In this document: in pieces, positions 37,591-50,598 of the stretch
Position numbering within the stretch: position 1 is the first letter of the stretch
Layout: each line of letters begins with the position of its first letter
The notes under the pieces: model-generated
What the model was told of the DNA's origin: nothing
What the model saw: the letters and a program-made list of their open reading frames with translations, nothing else
Database searches by the model: none
Made by a program: the position numbers and the translations under genes
Assembly (NCBI GenBank): GCA_008508345.1
Contig: QNGE01000432.1
Location: 186,001 to 250,000, forward strand
Length of the DNA stretch: 64,000 nucleotides
Source: Paragonimus westermani
Taxonomy: Eukaryota > Platyhelminthes > Trematoda > Plagiorchiida > Troglotrematidae
Direction of reading: 5' to 3'

Positions 37591-39440
37591 GTACGTCTAC
37601 TGCTTATGGCAAAGTGTGTCATATTTTTGGCAAGGACTTGGCCAAATAACAAGCTCAAACAGCGTCAGTGACAATAGTCGCGAAATAAAAATTTACAATT
37701 CACCATGTGGACGCTTTAACATGTGTACTTAACGCTACAAAATTGATTTCAATCTATATTTGTGATAGCAGAAAATTATTTCCATTAGGCTCACGAATGT
37801 TCGTGAATGAAAATCTATCTCATGGCTGACATTTTTAACGAGAAAATATTGCATTTGGTCGGTGCTCATTTCTAGACAGTAGAATTTGGATGTCGTCAAC
37901 CGGGAATGAGGAATGAGAAATGGGGAATGAGACTACCGTTTCATTGCACAGGTGTCGACAGGCCGTCTAATGTACAGGAAGAAGTATATTGTGATTTGAG
38001 CTGTGCTGAAAGATTGCAAAAATCTGATGAGTTAAAAGACTGATTTGCACATTGACTGAAAACAGCAAGTTCCGATATATGGATATGGAAACCTCCAACG
38101 CTGCCAAACCGCAGAAGCAATAAGAAAATCTCCAGGGTTTGTAAAAAGAGTAAAATTACGGACTTGTCCACGTGTATACCAACCAGACCCAAATGTACGA
38201 CGACTCTCAGACTGTGCGAGTTAATCTGAATTTATGAATGTTGGATAATATTCAGGCATCTTCGGAGCGAGTGACCATTCATATGTGTCAATGTTCAAAT
38301 CGCCGACCTACATACTGGATCCCTTCGGGATTAAATTCTGGAAGAAAAAATTACGCAGTATCTTAAATTTCGTTGATGTCATCAAAACCGTTAAGTAGGC
38401 AATCAATGTTTCTTTCTCTGTTCACCGGATTCCCATTAGGATACCATAAGTTTCTCTTTGATCACATTGAGGGTGTTTTTATGAACATTCAGACCTCATC
38501 GAACAAACTTAAACAGTTAATTTCTGTGCACACTTACAGACTAAAATTTTTCATCGATGAAGATATTCACCCAAAAATGATGGTTTCGTAGTTGATTCAA
38601 TGTTGGTGTTTTTGCAGATATCGTTGTAACAAAATTGAACAACAAACTGCGGGTCATCTGCAACCCAGTGTTGGTTGTATAAGGTGTGTATGGATTATAC
38701 TTCTGCGTACAGGACAAAAATTACTAATGTGATTGACATGTTTGTCAATTTTCAACTTCACACAACAAAGCCTGCAACTTTCCGAGGAGACTAGAATACC
38801 TAACCAACTGGGCTCCGTGAATGTGCATAGATCCGGCAGTGCTGTTTAAGTAGTCAGATTTGCGGTACATAATTAAGTCGAACAGAATTCTAAAAGGCAC
38901 AAAACCATGAAAACATACGCGGATGACGAGCGCCGATAATATAGCAATTACGCCTGAGCTATACATCGACGGAATGAATGTCAGATGAATCCGGCAGAAA
39001 AGAAAGCCCTGCGTTGTCTTTATGGCGGTCATGCTAGCTGAAACCACCACACGTAGGCTCTTAATGGCAGTTAACAAAACAATTCGCTATGTCAAACCGT
39101 TTGTCCAAAATACCTCCGGTAGGTTTCCGCATCCGCGCCTCAAATTCGGAGCAGCTGCCTTTACAGAACTTTATGTGTATGCTCACTTACGTGTTCTCGT
39201 GAGATCGGTTATGCTGACCACACGACTAGAAATTTCCGTGGGAATTTCCATGGAACCCCCCAATCCTGGTTCGCATTAGAATGAAAACGCCAACCAGTAA
39301 CTTCAAGCTACCCCACCTGATAGATTCTAGCTACTGTCAAAAGGTTGGAAGCGCTCTGCTCAGCTTACTACGTTACGGTAGTCTAGTCGTGAACAGTGGT
39401 GTTTGAAATTATGTTCACAGCTGAAAATTTTTGAACTTAC
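37591..39440. other. No recognised gene
   Basis: Downstream side of the - strand exon candidates. A 110-codon minus frame at 38745-39077 is open but hydrophobic and lacks convincing splice sites. No polyadenylation context was identified. Confidence 0.4.
37901..37932. repeat. GGAATGA short tandem repeat
   Basis: The unit GGAATGA occurs three times within 32 bases (37903, 37911 and 37924), the last two separated by GAAATG. Confidence 0.7.
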
Positions 39441-39606
39441 GTTTTTGTCCAAAGTTGTTTCGCTCAACCTTCAGAATTACTTTGGTAAAGCCCTTCTTTA
39501 TAGACCCCTCATGTTCCATTGTGCCGGTAGCGCCATAATAAAAATTTGACGTTGGTTTGATTGACCTCATCAAATCATCCGTTTTCTGCTTACGCATCGT
39601 TGATTT
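39441..39606 (-). CDS. Candidate internal exon, unknown protein
   Basis: The acceptor TTACAATTTTACCAG precedes 39606, and a strong donor AAAAC|GTAAGT follows 39441. The frame reads KSTMRKQKTDDLMRSIKPTS, NFYYGATGTMEHEGSIKKG and FTKVILKVERNNFGQK, a lysine-rich, protein-like stretch. It starts in phase 0 and ends in phase 1. It therefore does not join directly to the 41.8 kb exon, and another exon would have to lie between if they belong together. No family is recognised. Confidence 0.45.
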
Positions 39607-41409
39607 CTGGTAAAATTGTAACATAAAACGTGTTCCGGGTGATTCTACTACTCACAAAACTTGCCTGCCTGCTTTTGCTGTGTTTCTCTTCTTATCCTGA
39701 GGTTTGTCCACCATGGAGATTTTTCTTTAGGACTGTGAACTTGACTTCCCCAAATTCTCAAATACTTCGTACCAGAAATTCCCAGTGAAAGCCGTTAAAA
39801 AAACATTAACAAAAACGAAATTTATTTTACAACAAACACTGGTTTATCGCTACGATGAATTATTCTGTGTATAACCCTCACTTTAACATCCCAGTGAGAT
39901 GCAAACGTGAAGCAATTTCATTACAAGTTAATAGAAACTTCGAGCTAATAATGTGAACAAGCCTAAGTATAACGAATGTTTACAGCGGAGAAACATTGCT
40001 TTACATATCTATATGGTCCTTCATTTTCTCACCAGTTTCATTGAGTTCTTATTGAGTGTATCTAATTCAGGGAGAAGCCCCACTTTTTGCTACTAAATTC
40101 CAAAATGGTTACATCGTATGATCTCCTGGCCACATTTTTTCAGCATTCCAACGCAAATGCAGCAGAAACTATAGACTTCATTTCGTGTGTGTCGTGAGAG
40201 CAGTCTACTGTAGTTTTTTGAATCAGCATCGAAGTTAGCCTACTGCACAAGTTGGAATTCTGGGCCTATATTTAACTTCGCATCAGAACTGCTTGCGTGT
40301 ATTCGTTAAACATTGATTACTGAATCACGTGCTGTAAATTTTCGCTTTCTCCAAATGTTCACATACCGTGCTGATGAACAGTACATGTATTTTAACACCC
40401 CGGATGTACGTACAATGAACAGCCCGATCACACTAGATTGTAATTCGCATTGGAAAACAAAAGCTATTGGGTATAATATGGGTAAAGTATTGCATAGATT
40501 TTGGCGCTGGATAATCCCAGATCTTACGGGCTAATTGGTCGCCTCGCTATAACTAACCACATTCAAAATATGCCCTCCATATGAGGGGTTCATTTACGGT
40601 AGAATAGTTTCGTACTGACGTGTGTCATATATGACACAGAAACACGCACGAATAAATATTAGCATGTATGTCTACAAGAAATTGTGTGTGCAGAGTGAAA
40701 GGGTACTTACGCGTGTGTGGCTGTATGTTTGCATAGGTGCACACGTTCAAGCGAACGACATAGATAATTTAACCAGTTGATAAATTTGATTTAGTGAAGG
40801 ATTCCGAGTAACTTACGCAAACTACCAACAGCAAATCCTTCCTCATGTGATAAACCGCAGTCCACCCTATACTGAACTGGTTGGAATAATTAATTAATGT
40901 CACACACAGAATGCAACAGCAACAAGTTTGTTTTCAACAAATCGGACAGAATACAGATAAACGATGCGTGTGTTTGGCGATGTGCCAAAAGAAAGAACAG
41001 ATTATAAAACGTAAAGTTAATTTGTCATTTGGTCCAACGAAGAAGATAGGTCGCACGAGTAGATTGGTGCTTCTTATCTGAGTAACAGTGAATAGTTGAT
41101 ATATGACAGTGTCGTAGAAAACACTACAGAAAGTAGATCAGTTTCAGCTATGACTACAAAATGGCGATTGGTAAGTAACTTCAACAAGCATCAAATCTAA
41201 ACGTTTCATCACTGAATGTAGCAATCCTTCAGTTTGCAACAATGAGCCCATTAATTAAATGTAAGTAAAACGATCTTAACATAGTTAGTTATGAATGCTC
41301 AGCGATACTCCATCATAACGCTCTCGTGTATGATGGCAGCAAAATTTCATCTACATCAGGACCACTAACAAATAACCGTGATTCGCTTGATTCCAACTGT
41401 TCGTGCAAT

Positions 41410-41505
41410 CCCCTCGGTTTGCTGTAAGTGAACTATGGGTTACCCAGTTATCTTTACAAGGAAACTGGAGTCTAGTAATTGTTTTCGAAAGGAGCTAAAT
41501 TGGCA
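41410..41505 (+). mobile_element. tRNA-derived SINE-like repeat, copy E (partial)
   Basis: The body block reads GGAAACTGGAGTCTAGTAAT followed by TGTTTTCGAAAGGAGCTAAA (41460-41499). This matches the GCGAAACCGGAGTCTAATGC / TTGTTTTCGAAAGTGGGA portion of the family. Upstream sequence (CTCGGTTTGCTGTAAGTGAA) loosely fits the middle of the repeat. No A or B box is recognised, so this looks like the 3' half only. Confidence 0.5.
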
Positions 41506-41676
41506 GTCTATGGGAATTCGTTGGTGATGTTCAACGTATACGGTAGACAATATCCCATATTATGCAGCGCTTAATAAAGCTTTGTGTTTCGCGTTGTCGC
41601 TGATTCTCCATATGTACCCTTATCATCTTGGTTGCTTCTGCGGGCGGAATGTTCTTCCACCTTTACACTATCATAC

Positions 41677-41808
41677 CTTGAGGATGAACAGCACCTGCTT
41701 CTAAATCGCTGGGCATCTGTGGATCACCACCATATCCAGAAATCTTCATTCGATCAACTATTTGTTTGGGGTCTACTTTATATTTTGAAATTCTTAGGCA
41801 ACTCGTTC
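41677..41808 (-). CDS. Candidate internal exon, unknown protein
   Basis: It is bounded by an acceptor (TGTTTGGATGTCAG, ending 41809) and a donor (CAAG|GTATGA). It is 132 bases, exactly 44 codons, phase 1 at both ends. The translation has LRISKYKVDPKQIVDRMK and ISGYGGDPQMPSDLEAGAVH. The hydrophilic, non-repetitive composition and the two consistent splice sites make it exon-like. It is phase-compatible with the candidate exon at 43149-42847, giving an intron of about 1.04 kb. No domain is recognised. Confidence 0.48.
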
Positions 41809-42846
41809 CTGACATCCAAACAACATGCATAAATAAACATAACAATATGCAGTGAACGTTAAAACAGCAACTAACTTAACAAGCGCCATGATATCAATGT
41901 TTTCAAACAGAACAGCTTGTGAGACAGTGTCAGTTAACAAGGGCATTCAGCTTGGGGCAGTCTTTCAAAATCCATCATACTAAATTAACTAAATTACTGG
42001 ATTATTTTGGTAAAGTGAGGAATTTTAGCAAAGCTGCCGATAGCCTAGTATATGAAGGTTACTTTTCTGTTTTATTTCTAAGAAAAATGAACTTGTCATG
42101 TTGGATGATTATCGCTAGGAATTTCATCAGCAACACGGAGAGAAATTTGGCGGCGAATCAGCAACGAGCCGAAAGAGTCCCATCCCGATGAAGAGCGCAC
42201 GATACTCAAGGAAAGACTTGAACGTATGTCACCTTTAATATGAATATGTTCGACGACTGGTTAGTCAACCGCTGGTCGCATAATAAAACACCTCCACATC
42301 ACGCACCTGATATTAATTGATTAGTTATGTTTACACGGTGATCTCTTCTGTAACTAAGTTCTGAGAACAAGATACGAATTATGCACTATGCTCGATGCAA
42401 AATTTTCTCATCACCCGGAGTATATTAAATCTTTTATCACATAAACAAAACTGTGAGAAGAATATTTGGTCAGTTCGTAAGAATCCTCACGGCAGATAAA
42501 AAAGCGACTGGATAAAACATCACCGTGACAAGCATGTATGATGCATTATCACATGAATCCGTGAGTCAAATACAGCAACCACCGCTTATCATTAGGTCGG
42601 TGCAAATTACCAAAGTATTCTATCAGAACCAAGGGTACAATGTCTAAAACACTGCATACATATAATCCACAATTCCCGCTAGTCGTTATTGTCGAGATGT
42701 CTTATCGCACTACTTGAAGACAATTTCTAGAGGAAAACCAGATTAATGCGTTTTCTTGACAAAACCATGTTTACTCCTATATTCCAACTAATGGCCTTTT
42801 GAAATTTGCGGAGGTAACTGGTTAATCTTGTGCATACAAACGTAAC

Positions 42847-43149
42847 CGTCTATAACGATAAGGCTGTCCAGATAAACCTGAGTAGACCTTAAACTGCTAC
42901 TTTTTCTGTGCTTGCCAGTTAAGGATTTTACAAACCCAAGTCGTCCGTGGTGAGCGCATTTAGACATCGGGTGAAATTCTCTATACTGTGCATCGTGTAG
43001 CATCTGCTTGATTTGAACTTGTGAGCGGAACTTGGGGTTTTCGGTTCGCAACATTGTGGATTCTAACTCTCTGAACTCCAACGTTTCACAAGAGCCTGTC
43101 CAAGATGCACCGACAATGCAGTGACCGCATACTCTGTAACGAAAACATC
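42847..43149 (-). CDS. Candidate internal exon, unknown protein
   Basis: This is most of the longest open frame in the window (138 codons from first Met to stop). A good acceptor (CTTCATGGTGATTTCAG) ends at 43150. The translation from the acceptor starts CFRYRVCGHCIVGASWTGSC and continues through FRELESTMLRTENPKFRSQV and HPMSKCAHHGRLGFVKS to GKHRKSSSLRST. Two donors are possible: CAG|GTTTAT (exon end 42878) or GACG|GTTACG (exon end 42847). The second gives a 303-base phase 1-1 exon, matching the phase of the next candidate exon at 41.8 kb. The LRTENPKF stretch loosely recalls a C2-domain strand, but no family is assigned. Either donor is weak by consensus. Confidence 0.5.
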
Positions 43150-43634
43150 CTGAAATCACCATGAAGAGAAACGACAAGTAAGTCAAAAAATTCGGAAAAT
43201 TCAACGTTTACTCTGTGTCGTAGACCTCAGTTGAAGTGAACTTGTTTTAGTTGTGCATCGTACTTTAACTCACTGACTAGGTTCAAAACGACTATTAATC
43301 ATCCACTTCGTCAGAGCGTCTCTACGTTACACCGTACGTAGGTGTACTTTGGGTTTGATTTCGTAGTGGCATACTTACGATTTGCACAGTGTAACTATGG
43401 AATCAGTTGATTTGAGAGTACTGAATGCGGGCAATAATTTGCTTTCTTGGATTGCCAGAAGCACACGAACCATCAGACAGGTGACTGGTTTAGCAATTCA
43501 AGATGTAGTAATCTAACACATTTCAGTACACAGACGTCGTTCGTAAAAGTGATTTGGCATCTCCTCTGTAGATTATCAGTGAACAACAATATCCGCCAAG
43601 TGCTTGGGAAAACTGTGTCCAGTGATTAATCACA

Positions 43635-43890
43635 ATGATGGCATTTGGTCTAATAAAACACTGTATCGAATTTTGTGTTTTGTCTCTCCTCCTACTAAAA
43701 TTTCATTCGTTTTCTTGCAGTCATGGCCCAATTTACATCGGCCACCTTTCATCTTATTCTGATAGACTTGCTATATGCTTCTTACTGGACCAATCTCTCT
43801 TGTCTCAATGTCTTTCACTGTATGCCATCCCAAAATGTTGCACATTATGCTAGTAACCAACAGTGTAAGGTGCTGATTTATCAACTGTCA
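43635..43890 (+). pseudogene. Probable PLE GIY-YIG endonuclease fragment (third copy)
   Basis: The frame from 43635 reads FHSFSCSHGPIYIG followed by SSYSDRL (43701-43769). This matches the PLE pattern YSFSCSCGxxYIGRTxRxLSDRL, with the second cysteine of the CSC pair changed to histidine. After a frame change the other frame gives SQNVAHYASNQQC and KVLIYQLS (43828-43890), where the family has S.I.AHL...GH and F.VIYR.P. Order and spacing fit the copies at 15.4 and 31.7 kb. No RT sequence precedes it, so it looks 5'-truncated. A chance match is possible but unlikely for the first block. Confidence 0.65.
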
Positions 43891-46336
43891 GTTGTCATCA
43901 TACTGATTATCCTACTTATCTGAAATTAACCTTGATTTTTTGTTGTTTTAACCAACGATCTGCCAGCCTGAGTTTATAACCAAGCAAGTGTTGCACCAGT
44001 GAAATAATGTGAAATTATGAGCGGAATGAATCTGAGGGGGTCGATAGAACTTTGTCAAAGGTTTCCTGTGTATTAACTTTTCAACAGGATATTCTCTCAA
44101 ACGATAACTGTCAGCGAAAATGAAATCTAAGAATGGGAAAACCAGTAGGTATCAACAAAACGAATAGTGATTGTCTCCAAGTTTCATACGGACTAGCTGA
44201 AAGTAGGATGTAATTAGTGATAGGTGTTTGTGCCGAAGACCTATAATGATAGATTAACAAAATGAAGAATAGAAGGCTGCTTCGATGTCTTCGAGTCACA
44301 CGACAATTTAAACAACTAATCTAATCAAATGGACCACCATTTTCATTGAAACATTCGGACGGCCAATTCCAAGTCCGGTAAATTCGTATGCTTACCTCGT
44401 TTATCACGTACTGTCAAAAATGCTGATGTACAGAGAAGGTCGACAGAATAGATGAAACACTCATAACATACATACGTACATGTTAGTAGGTAATTCGAGT
44501 CATATTTTACTTTAGTAAGCATGAAATCGCTCAAATGCAATCATAAAGCTAAATTTAAATTTCCTTTGTATACTAGCTTATGAGAAGTTTTACTGATCAA
44601 ACTATGAAACACCAAATCTGAACCGTGCCGGTGTAATGTTTGTTCATTTCAGTCGTGGTATTTGCTTGTGTCTTTACATTTAAGTCCAGAAACACAGAAC
44701 CGAATGTCGAAAGTTAATCAGTGAAGCTTCAGGATATTCCAGAAATCTTTAACTCTGTGAATGCTTCTCTGGGCTGTAAACAGTTATGCAACACCAACGT
44801 TGTGGTTGATATTTCGAATAGTATTGTGATCCTTCCTGCTAAATTAATGTTACGATTCAACGCAGTACTAAAGTTTTCACGGTTGGCTAAATGTTTACCT
44901 ATTACTGGTCAGGCACACGCCCCTTAAATTCGAACCAAATAACATCTGACAAGCGAAATCCAGCATTTTTAACTACCATCCAAATTTAAAACCTATGCGG
45001 AACCCACACTAGAGCGCAGATTTTGAGCAAAAGTGTTAACCTTTCCGATTCGATGAATTTTCTAAACAAGGAATGGTCATGGCCCGTTTGCTGCCTCCGT
45101 GGAAACTGCACTTTTATGTTTGTCCTCCAAGGATGGACACCCGGTCTCCTGAATTAAGTCAGGATAACTCCGAAGTTGGCTGGTAAATCTGATTGCAGTT
45201 TGACACACCATCGAAACCACCACGTCAAATCATGCTCAGATTAGTTTCACGTGATTAATCCAATAAGACTGAAAAACATAAAGTCCTTGATTTGGCCTCC
45301 AAAAGCGAGCATTAATAGTGTTCGTGTTACATAGTATTTCGTCTGGAGATGTGCGAACCAGAACCTCTTGATGGACGTATCTCACGATATTGAGAATAAG
45401 TTTAACGGAGTGCCAGATCAAACTGCACACTCAGGGTAACCGAGTTATGTTGTACAATCGTAAAACGTACTTTGGTAATATGGTGTAAAAGTTAGGGTTA
45501 AAGGCTAACCTCAAAATATACGAAGTATTCCATTACAAAACGTCCTTCCATAACAGCGCTTTGACTACGATAAACTGTTGATCGAAGCACTTGCCGAACA
45601 CTCCAGACGCCCATATTAAACGTGATGACGCAGATCTTCAACCACCATACGGAACTCCATTGCGATTGATATCAGCATACCCCTTAATGCTAGTTCAGCA
45701 TCAACTGACAGATCGTGATTTCAACACTGGTAGTCCACAAGCGTACTAGTGTGTTCAATGTATGTTCACTGTAATGTGGTTGTGAATTATTTGTTCCCTA
45801 CAATAAATTTGAAAGTGTAGGCAAAATGTGACTATGGTGCAATATTTTATCAAACGTTTGAAAGTGCATATGCACGCTCGATAAAATTCCGCAATAAACT
45901 GCAAACCAGAGTCTAAGTAGCAGCCGTTTGTGGCTACGTAGTTGTTAACATAACCATGGTGAACAGGGGTTCTAAGCATTTCTACTCATACGGGCATTAT
46001 TTTAGTCAAGTCGACCCGTACATCACAGGAGCTGCTGATTTGTCGCCTTGTACGTAGTTTCTAACATGTCTGTTGTACAATCTTGTTGACACTAACAATG
46101 ACTGCCACAGGCCTCTGCATTGGTACAACAAACTCTGCTGGGACATAAAATGTAGAGTCTAGTTTTATGTGTATTTTAAGTTCCAAGTCTGCCACAGTAT
46201 AGAGAGGCTACACGCTCCGGGAAACAGACTACTGAGCCATAAAGGCTAATCTGTATGTCCCAAATTGTTCGCCACTGCAGTCAGTCCGTCAGAACTTGCA
46301 GGAACAGTGATGTATGCGATCCGCCAGCTGGTAGTT

Positions 46337-46455
46337 TTCTACTTTACTTAGGAATATATAGGTCAGGCCCGTAGGCTGGAAGTGAAATACTGTACCTTAA
46401 TAGCCAGTATTATCAATACCGTGGGTCTAAAGGCAGAGACCGTATGGTGTTGTAA
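46337..46455 (+). pseudogene. Possible PLE endonuclease scrap
   Basis: The frame gives VFYFT, a stop, then EYIGQARRLEVKY (46352-46390). After what would be a deletion it continues LIASIINTVGLKAETV (to 46454). This resembles YSFTCxCGxEYIGRTxRRL and ..I.SHLVNTGH..K.E..F in the clearer copies. The run is short and lacks the REH.P segment, so it is offered only as a weak relic. Confidence 0.35.
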
Positions 46456-49400
46456 CGAAATAGCCCGAAATTAATTAACATAACAATTTGTTAGCTTAAA
46501 ACGCTTCAAATCATTCCTGTGGTATGGGTTTTGGGGAGATGATCGCGCTCAGATATACAATGAGCTCTTCAGTAAATATTATCCTACCTTCGTAGCTAAA
46601 CTGTATAACCGATGAAAATATTTCCTGCTCAAATAGTTGACTTCAAAATATGCCGTCTTCAACTGGATGGATAAAGGCAGCTTGCCGTAACCGACGAATG
46701 TGTAACCAGTGGATTGAAGTTAACCGAGCTGCTTAACGGAGATTGTCAACCAAACGATAACTTTTTTTGCGGTTACAGAGATCGCAGTCAGTAGTAGTTC
46801 TAGTGACTTCCGGTGTGTTCAACCGAATAAAACTCATCCTCATCGGAACTCACTGTGTGGAAACCGAGCACAAATAATTCCCAAGTGATATTTATAGAGT
46901 TGTTTGTCCAGTATCTTAGAGTTGCAGTGTACGACGATGTACATCTCACGAAGTTATACGGAAGCGAAACCGTTTGTGGAATTTAGTTTTACTGGCAAGC
47001 ATCATAGGCGATTATCACTTCTGTTAAGAATTTTAACTACCATGCAATTTCCCAAGTTGATTATTCTGTTTCACTTTGCACATTTACTGTTTTTGATGCC
47101 CGAAACCTTTTATCTGACCATATAACGTTTTCGTTTGAGTGACGTGGATGTTCAACTATCTTGGTACCTATCGAATTGATAAGCCATTAGCACAGGTATC
47201 TGCAGTTCAGTAAACTTCACATATCACGTTCACAATCTTGTTAGGATTTTTGATGGCTTCAGTAATTGTTCATCCCGTTAAACCATATATGATCAGGCAA
47301 TTTCAATTTGACATTTTAAAAAATATGGCGACTCAAAATTAGATTAACGATTAGCTTCGTTAAAGTCTACACGACAAACGGCAGTAAGTTGGGGATGAAC
47401 AGCCCCTCCAGTTAATGAATTAATTATGGACTACTTAAACTGCCTTAACAACTTTGGACTTCAAGCTATTTCTTGCAAATCACCAAAAACTGAGATTTCG
47501 AATCCCTGACTGATTACAGCAGCGAAGCAAGCACGAACTAGATGCTAATGGGGAGCACTAAACAGAAGTAAACATAGACCACCGGGGTCAGGTGACTGTA
47601 CTGGTCTCATCACTTTTTACTCAGGAATTTAGTATATTGCTTTTACGTCAATATTCCTGAAACAAGTGGATTTTTAGAAGCGTTCAACAAACATCCTGTA
47701 GCTGTCCTGACCTGTTTGTTGCCACATGACTGTGTTAGATCAACCGTGGTTTCTCCTGTCATTGTGAACGTGTGCACTCAGAAGGAAACAAGCATTCGAC
47801 CGGACAACCGGAAGTAAAATGGCAATTGTTCCTCACTACTACCTTTAAGAGATGGAAAACAAAGTTTCCAGGAAAATATTAGTGTCAGCTTTCGTATGAA
47901 GGGAAAGTTTCCCGTCATTCTTATTCAAAACATAGCATTTGCCCAGTCGATCACACAACCAGAATGTAACTATTAGTCACAACGTGGACTATGAACTCGA
48001 TGTTTCTAATCAGCATTGCAGCCTGATCGAGTGATTAATGACTATATTTATAGTAGGCTCTTCTGGGCACTACTTGGGTCTTCCGGTCAAAATTTAAAAA
48101 ATAATAGTAGAGTACCGTCAAATGCGATAAATGTGACCCAACAATAACCACGTAGCTACAGCGGTCAGTTTTACACACGTACTTGTGTGTACCATTACTA
48201 CCAGAAGTCGTGATGCAAGTATCATTCAACTATCCCGGGTATCTAATTTACAGCATGCTGCTGTAACACATTTGAGTCGCTTTTTACCATCACACCCACA
48301 AAAACATTATTAGGTCCACGATTTCATAGGCATAATTTCAGTGTTGGTGATTCAAGCTACTTCCACTGAACAATTTATCAACAAAAGCTGTGGTTTCTGA
48401 GATTGTTAAGAACATCCAAGTTAGTGGCTCTTGCGGCATCTAAAACAAGCAAGTGGCATCCTTACTCGTGAGACTTCCCTCGGGATTGGTCCTCCTAGCA
48501 GAACGTCCATCTCGGAAGAGGGACAGCTACTACCACCACCAAAAGTCAGCCATTTTGCCAGTGGATCAGATCTACAAAGGCTTTGCCACTTCTTGGCGTC
48601 GGTGTAAATATTCCAAGGGTGACTGAACGATACTCTTCTTCAGACCACAAAAATCTAGGAAAATTCATTATCTCACTAGAAGAGCTCATGTTCTTGGAAA
48701 GATCACTCGGACACTGACAGCTCTTGGTCAGTCTTTTTCACATGTTCCCAGTAGCACTGGTCATATGTGAAAAATAACGGGAATGAAAATCAGTCAACTT
48801 GCTCTGATACCCAACTTGACGTATGTTAATTCATTCTGTTAACGAAACAGAACAAGATACCACATTTTGTTATTGACAGTCCTACGGGAAGAATGTTGTA
48901 ACGAGTCGAAAACTTGACTGTGTTGATGAGTAAACACTGTGACTCATTAGATGCACTCAATATAAATGTGGCAGTCATTTTTGTTGTGATTTTTTGTGCT
49001 GGGTGATATAGGTACCAACCTGAGTGAAAACGTTAACTTTAGAAGCACATGCAAAAATGCAACCCAATTGTTGGTTTTCTTCAAGGCGTAAGTGCTTTTA
49101 AACGAAATACACAGATTCAAGTGTACAATCCTCCAGTCCGGATTAACCGTTGGTCTGGCTGAAGTTATTTACTAAAGTAAATTCTACTAATGTGGCCGTT
49201 TTGACGTTAGTTTGTTGCTAGTATACGTTTATTTCACACGATAGAAAGGGTCAGCTGACTGGGGAGCCCATCTACGAGATAATCCTTGAGTTACTCGGGC
49301 CACTATATATCTGTCCTGAAGATCGTCGAACATTCCCAGTCATACTCCCTGGAATTCACGCCTGAACGTATAGATCAGATGAATCACCAGCTGATCACTA

Positions 49401-50020
49401 TAGTGGTGGATTACATCCACCTCACAAGAACTTAAATGACAGTTCAGCTTTGTTCAGGTCAACAGTACACACTTCTGATAAGCTACAACAAAAATTAACT
49501 CCAAATTTTGTAGTTTCATCGAAAGAGACTGTCAAGAAAAAAGCATCAGATTTATGAAGATGACATTCACATATCAGTTGTGCCAGACTGTCAACCATCA
49601 GTAAACGTTATTGCGCTTAGTATAGTCAACCAGTGAAATCATTATGGTGACTCTGATATCTCAGTCAACAGCAGAAGGACGCCCAATTTCTTGTAGAAGG
49701 TCATTATTGTCGATGAGAATTCACGAACTTAGTACTTTCAACTGAGCAAGGGTAATAAAACTTAGGCATTCTAAGTATTCTAACCGTAATTATTCCGATT
49801 GCTACTTTGCGTTCGCTCCGGACAGTTTTGAAAAATGATATTCTATACACTTGTCATATGAGGTCCCAATGTAAGTTCAGAGTAACTGCATTTAACAAGT
49901 AAGTTATGGTATTCAACCCGTAAATGCATCCGTAACATCGGTCGCTCGTTCAACTTTGTACGTACCCGTTTTATGTGAAATAACTCCACATTCCGTACTA
50001 ATTTTGTTTGTACACCAAGC
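46456..50020. other. No recognised gene or repeat
   Basis: Only two open frames over 60 codons (46904-47125 and 48035-48229), neither recognised. Confidence 0.45.
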
Positions 50021-50305
50021 ATGTCTCAACAATTTGAGGAAAAATCAGTAAGCAGAAACATTTTCAAGAGAGCAGACAACAGAGGAAACTGCAGCTTTCC
50101 AGATTATCGGTTATGGAACATTTTTAACCCACTGCAAATTGAAAAAGCCAAAAAGAAAACTTACGCTGAATCATTTTTATTCGAAGAAACTTTGCTGTCT
50201 CCTACTCCACCTATTTATCGTGCCAAAACAAGGCAGAAATATAAAGGTCACGTTTTATTTGCCATCAACGCAATAACAAAATCAAAAACACTTCCGTTTT
50301 TATAG
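50021..50305 (+). CDS. Unnamed open frame, lysine/glutamate-rich
   Basis: The frame runs 94 codons from ATG to TAG. It contains MSQQFEEKSVSRNIFKRADN, FPDYRLWNIFNPLQIEKAKK, KTYAESFLFEETLLSPTPP and YRAKTRQKYKGHVLF. Its charged, proline-containing composition is more protein-like than most open frames here. No splice sites or domain were identified, and it could equally be an unread intronic stretch. Confidence 0.3.
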   Translation: MSQQFEEKSVSRNIFKRADNRGNCSFPDYRLWNIFNPLQIEKAKKKTYAESFLFEETLLSPTPPIYRAKTRQKYKGHVLFAINAITKSKTLPFL

Positions 50306-50598
50306 GCAAAACAGAATGCTGGTTTCCGATTGAGATTGTTGAATATCGCAAACGTGCTAGAAATTTGCTGTGTTGATCAGATCTTCATATTACCAGCCAA
50401 ACAAGTCATAACTAAGCTAAACAAATGAGACGTAAATTATGAATAAAAATGCGGATGCACAGCACCTTGTGTTGGTGTTAAAGAGTTCCACCTTAAAAAC
50501 AGGATGGAGGGCTCCTATCACCTGTAAGGTAACATATGATAACAAACAACGCGACTGATCAAACGGACAAATTTTGTGTCATATTTGCATCCTGAAGC

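Noticed and set aside
38640..38680. VADDPQF string on the minus strand, like an RT active site
   Set aside because: No other RT block around it; four residues are not enough.
41919..42191. 90-codon + strand frame between the minus-strand exon candidates
   Set aside because: A weak acceptor and donor could be drawn, but it opposes the better supported minus-strand model.
45236..45430. 64-codon minus-strand frame, exon-like composition
   Set aside because: Only one poor acceptor (TGTGCAG) and no donor in phase with the neighbouring candidates.
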